Positions 62,149 to 64,000 of a stretch of DNA of 64,000 bases are shown piece by piece; positions within the stretch are counted from its first letter, which is position 1, and each line of letters opens with the position of its first letter. The stretch comes from Streptomyces sp. SID12501. GTDB taxonomy: Bacteria; Actinomycetota; Actinomycetes; Streptomycetales; Streptomycetaceae. The notes beneath the pieces were generated by a model, which was not told where the DNA came from, made no database searches, and saw only the letters and a program-made list of their open reading frames with translations. The stretch spans positions 186,001 through 250,000 of the forward strand of contig NZ_JAAGLU010000010.1 in assembly GCF_010550245.1 (NCBI RefSeq), written 5' to 3'. Made by a program: the position numbers and the translations under genes.

Positions 62149-62802
62149 ATGACACTTCCGCGGATCGTTTCGCGCGACGAGTGGCGGGCGGCACGCGAGG
62201 CGTTGCTGGTCAAGGAGGAGGTCGTCACGCGCGCGCGTGACGCACTGGACGCCGAGCGGCGCGAGCTGCCCATGGTCGAGGTCGACGCTGAGTACGTGTT
62301 CGAGGGCGGCGACGGCAAGGCGACCCTGCTCGACCTCTTCGAGGGCCGCCGCCGGCTCCTCGTCCACCACTTCATGTTCGCCCCCGAGTGGGACGAGGGC
62401 TGCCCCGGCTGTTCGGAGTTCCTCGACAACGTCGGTCACCTGGCGCACCTGTGGGCACGTGACGCCTCGTTCGCGGTCGTGTCCCGGGCGCCGTACACAC
62501 GGATCCTGCCGTTCAAGGCGCGAATGGGATGGACGGTTCCGTGGTACTCGTCGTACGGCAACGACTTCAACCACGACTTCCTGGTGACGTCCGCCAGTGC
62601 GGGGGAGGTCGTCGAGCGGTCCGGCGTGAGCTGTTTCCTGCGGGACCGTGACCAGGTCTTCCACACCTACTCGGCGTACGGACGCGGCCTCGACGGCCTC
62701 GGCTCGGCCACCAGTTTCCTGGACCTCATGCCCCTGGGGGCGCCCCTGGGAACGCCCTTGGGCGGCGAGCGGGTACGGCATCACGACGCGTACGAGTACT
62801 GA
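62149..62802 (+). CDS. DUF899 family thioredoxin-fold protein
   Basis: A 217-aa protein of DUF899. RIVSRDEWRAAREALLVKEE starts the family, and FAPEWDEGCPGCSEFLDNVG holds a CxxC pair (Cys85 and Cys88) that suggests redox activity; PWYSSYGNDFNHDF follows. GGAGGGG precedes ATG 62149. It probably acts on small-molecule or protein thiols. An inverted-repeat site lies just downstream. Confidence 0.88.
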   Translation: MTLPRIVSRDEWRAAREALLVKEEVVTRARDALDAERRELPMVEVDAEYVFEGGDGKATLLDLFEGRRRLLVHHFMFAPEWDEGCPGCSEFLDNVGHLAHLWARDASFAVVSRAPYTRILPFKARMGWTVPWYSSYGNDFNHDFLVTSASAGEVVERSGVSCFLRDRDQVFHTYSAYGRGLDGLGSATSFLDLMPLGAPLGTPLGGERVRHHDAYEY

Positions 62803-62829
62803 TACGGAAAGTGGCAAAAGGGGTGTAGG

Positions 62830-62861
62830 GGATGTAACAGGATGAGCTCATCCTCACATCC
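62830..62861. promoter_or_regulatory. Perfect palindrome with outer arms
   Basis: AGGATGAGCTCATCCT (62839-62854) is a perfect 16-bp palindrome with no loop. Outer arms GGATGT (62830-62835) and ACATCC (62856-62861) extend it. A zero-loop dyad is more like a dimeric regulator site than a terminator. Confidence 0.6.
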
Positions 62862-62967
62862 AGCGGTGAACGAGTGTCAACTACGTCTCAGTACGGTCAC
62901 TGGGCGAGGCCCTTTCCCCATGATGAGCGTTTAACTCTATGAGATCAGCGCTACATGGAGGTGCAGG

Positions 62968-63141
62968 GTGAACGGGCGAAAGGTGCTCGAACGCTTTCCC
63001 GCCGGGGGGCCGCGTGGTTCCTGGCCCGCGGAGGAGTTCGCACAGGCGCGGCGCCTGGAGGGCCTGGCCGCGGAGGTCGTCATGGACCTCGCGACGGACA
63101 CGTTCCTCGTGGTCGTCCCGGGCGGAGCCGTGGGGGAGTGA
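62968..63141 (+). CDS. 57-aa conserved-looking hypothetical protein
   Basis: A 57-aa protein (MNGRKVLERFPAGGPRG ... EEFAQARRLEGLAAEVVMDL, ending FLVVVPGGAVGE). I recall near-identical small proteins in other Streptomyces. GTG 62968 has GGAGG 7 nt upstream. No domain recognised. It lies 107 bp after the palindrome, which could control it. Confidence 0.75.
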   Translation: MNGRKVLERFPAGGPRGSWPAEEFAQARRLEGLAAEVVMDLATDTFLVVVPGGAVGE

Positions 63142-63469
63142 AGCGGTCGCCGGGCCCCTCGCGGAGGGGTTGGTGGCTGCTCGGCAACGAGTGCGTACGG
63201 GGCCGAATCAGCTCGTTCGTCTGATCGTCCTCTTGCGGGCTTGTGGTGTCCTGGGCTGATCGGGTTGACGTGATTGTGCGACCTGGGGCACCGGGCGCGG
63301 CGTCAGCGTGCGGGGCCCCTGCTCCACCAGAGAGATGGTTCAGGGCCTTCCTGTCGCCACCGTGACCGAGTACGCCGGGGACTGGGGGCACCCCCTCTGG
63401 GGGATCTCCCGAGACCGTTCGGGCCGCGCGGCTGAACGGGCTCACACACGCTCGGTCCACAGGAACGGT
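63142..63469. other. Intergenic region before the right-edge gene
   Basis: No gene was seen in these 328 bases. CCCCTC (63155-63160) and GAGGGG (63164-63169) form a small hairpin after the 57-aa gene that may be its terminator. The 57-bp element copy 2 occupies the last part (63415-63471). Confidence 0.6.
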
Positions 63470-63471
63470 TC
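63415..63471 (-). repeat. 57-bp dispersed element, copy 2
   Basis: Reverse complement of 5086-5142 with five mismatches and no gaps. It contains the CCGTTC...GAACGG hairpin and overlaps the stop codon of the right-edge gene by two bases. Confidence 0.85.
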
Positions 63472-63880
63472 AGGCGCTGATCGGCCTCGACCAGGCCGGA
63501 ATCGTCCCCGTCACCTGGCACAGGGCGAGATAAAGGGGTATCGGCGGGGTGTACGGGAGGGTGTCGTGCGGGCGGTGCAGGAGGGGCGGGATGCGCGGGG
63601 CCCCGAGGACCACCGCTCCTGTGGAGTAGTGCGCGGGGGCGGGCCACTCCAGGGCGTAGTCGGAGTCGGCGGGGACGAGCCACCACCAGTGACCCGTGTC
63701 CGCGTAGACACAGCCCACGCGCGGTAGCCGGGGCAGTATCTGGGGGCCGAAGCGGGCGGGCACCGCCACCGCGTCGCAGCCCAGAGGGGCGGCCATGCCG
63801 TCCGGTATCGGAAGGTGCAGGGAGTTTCCCGGGCGGGGCGGACTGTGCAGGCCGCGCTTCACGCGCACCAGCGTGTCCAT
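63470..63880 (-). CDS. Hypothetical protein at the right edge
   Basis: A 136-aa protein without signal peptide or recognised domain. ATG 63880 begins MDTLVRVKRGLHSPPRPGNS; the middle has YADTGHWWWLVPADSDYALEWPAP, which looks like a conserved core, and the end is Pro-rich. I vaguely associate it with Streptomyces-specific proteins. The frame is open to a start at 63922 that would add 14 weak residues. Its stop lies in the dispersed 57-bp element. Confidence 0.65.
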   Translation of the reverse strand: MDTLVRVKRGLHSPPRPGNSLHLPIPDGMAAPLGCDAVAVPARFGPQILPRLPRVGCVYADTGHWWWLVPADSDYALEWPAPAHYSTGAVVLGAPRIPPLLHRPHDTLPYTPPIPLYLALCQVTGTIPAWSRPISA

Positions 63881-64000
63881 GGTGACGACCCGGTCCCCGG
63901 TGGACGAACCCCTTACACCCATTCGGCCTCTGTCCCCGTCCCCGTCGTCGCGTGCCCCTGAAACCGATGGCGCCCGTGGTGTCCGTTGTGCGCCTGCGTG

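Overview
The window is a piece of a Streptomyces chromosome. It is very GC-rich, with strong GC bias at third codon positions, GTG/TTG starts and GTGA stop-start overlaps. It carries an actinobacterial gene set: an ANTAR regulator, Tat-exported enzymes, DUF3068, an SPW_0924-like small protein and a four-S1-domain ribosomal protein S1. The order pyruvate kinase, ANTAR regulator, liv transporter, polA, rpsA, coaE is, from memory, the conserved core order of Streptomyces (in S. coelicolor, pyk1 down to the rpsA/coaE region). No prophage, insertion sequence, CRISPR array or rRNA operon was seen.

Layout. 1-2.2 kb: end of a TetR repressor, a FadA6-like thiolase and an SDR, resembling the KstR2-controlled steroid-ring catabolism genes of mycobacteria. 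2.2-6.4 kb: ankyrin protein, HExxH/zinc-ribbon protein, secreted trypsin-like protease, AraC regulator, chorismate mutase. 6.5-14.5 kb: lone receiver protein, PepN, a translationally coupled siderophore-type decarboxylase/N-hydroxylase pair, Tat-exported 5'-nucleotidase. 14.7-18.8 kb: SIMPL protein, pyruvate kinase, a free-standing LAGLIDADG protein, tRNA-Leu(CAA), ANTAR regulator. 18.9-24.5 kb: livK-H-M-G-F, with every downstream junction a 4-bp GTGA overlap. 24.7-31.2 kb: membrane-anchored protein, hotdog thioesterase behind a TetR-like operator, YdeP-type molybdo-oxidoreductase, polA. 31.5-39.7 kb: DUF4184 protein, secreted lytic transglycosylase, DUF3068 pair, HrpB helicase, methyltransferase. 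39.8-49.8 kb: rpsA with a clear promoter and structured leader, PAC2 protein, coaE, TPR, acyltransferase-like, methyltransferase, MOSC, DoxX and S4 proteins, a frameshifted uracil-DNA glycosylase, prolyl aminopeptidase. 49.8-54 kb: ferredoxin-like protein, GH6 hydrolase, two GNATs, RidA.

54-57.5 kb is the most unusual part. A TIR-STAND NTPase (NLR-like) is divergent, across 37 bp, from a small protein that is a stand-alone paralogue of the TIR protein's own C-terminal domain. A strong internal Shine-Dalgarno and in-frame ATG sit exactly where that domain begins, so the locus may make the domain separately as well. This looks like a candidate TIR-based conflict or immune system.

57.7-64 kb: FUSC transporter, endonuclease/phosphatase-fold protein, MtaD-type deaminase, DUF899 protein, a 57-aa conserved-looking protein, and a hypothetical at the right edge. 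A 57-bp element occurs as inverted copies near both ends of the window (5.1 and 63.4 kb) with 52 of 57 bases identical.
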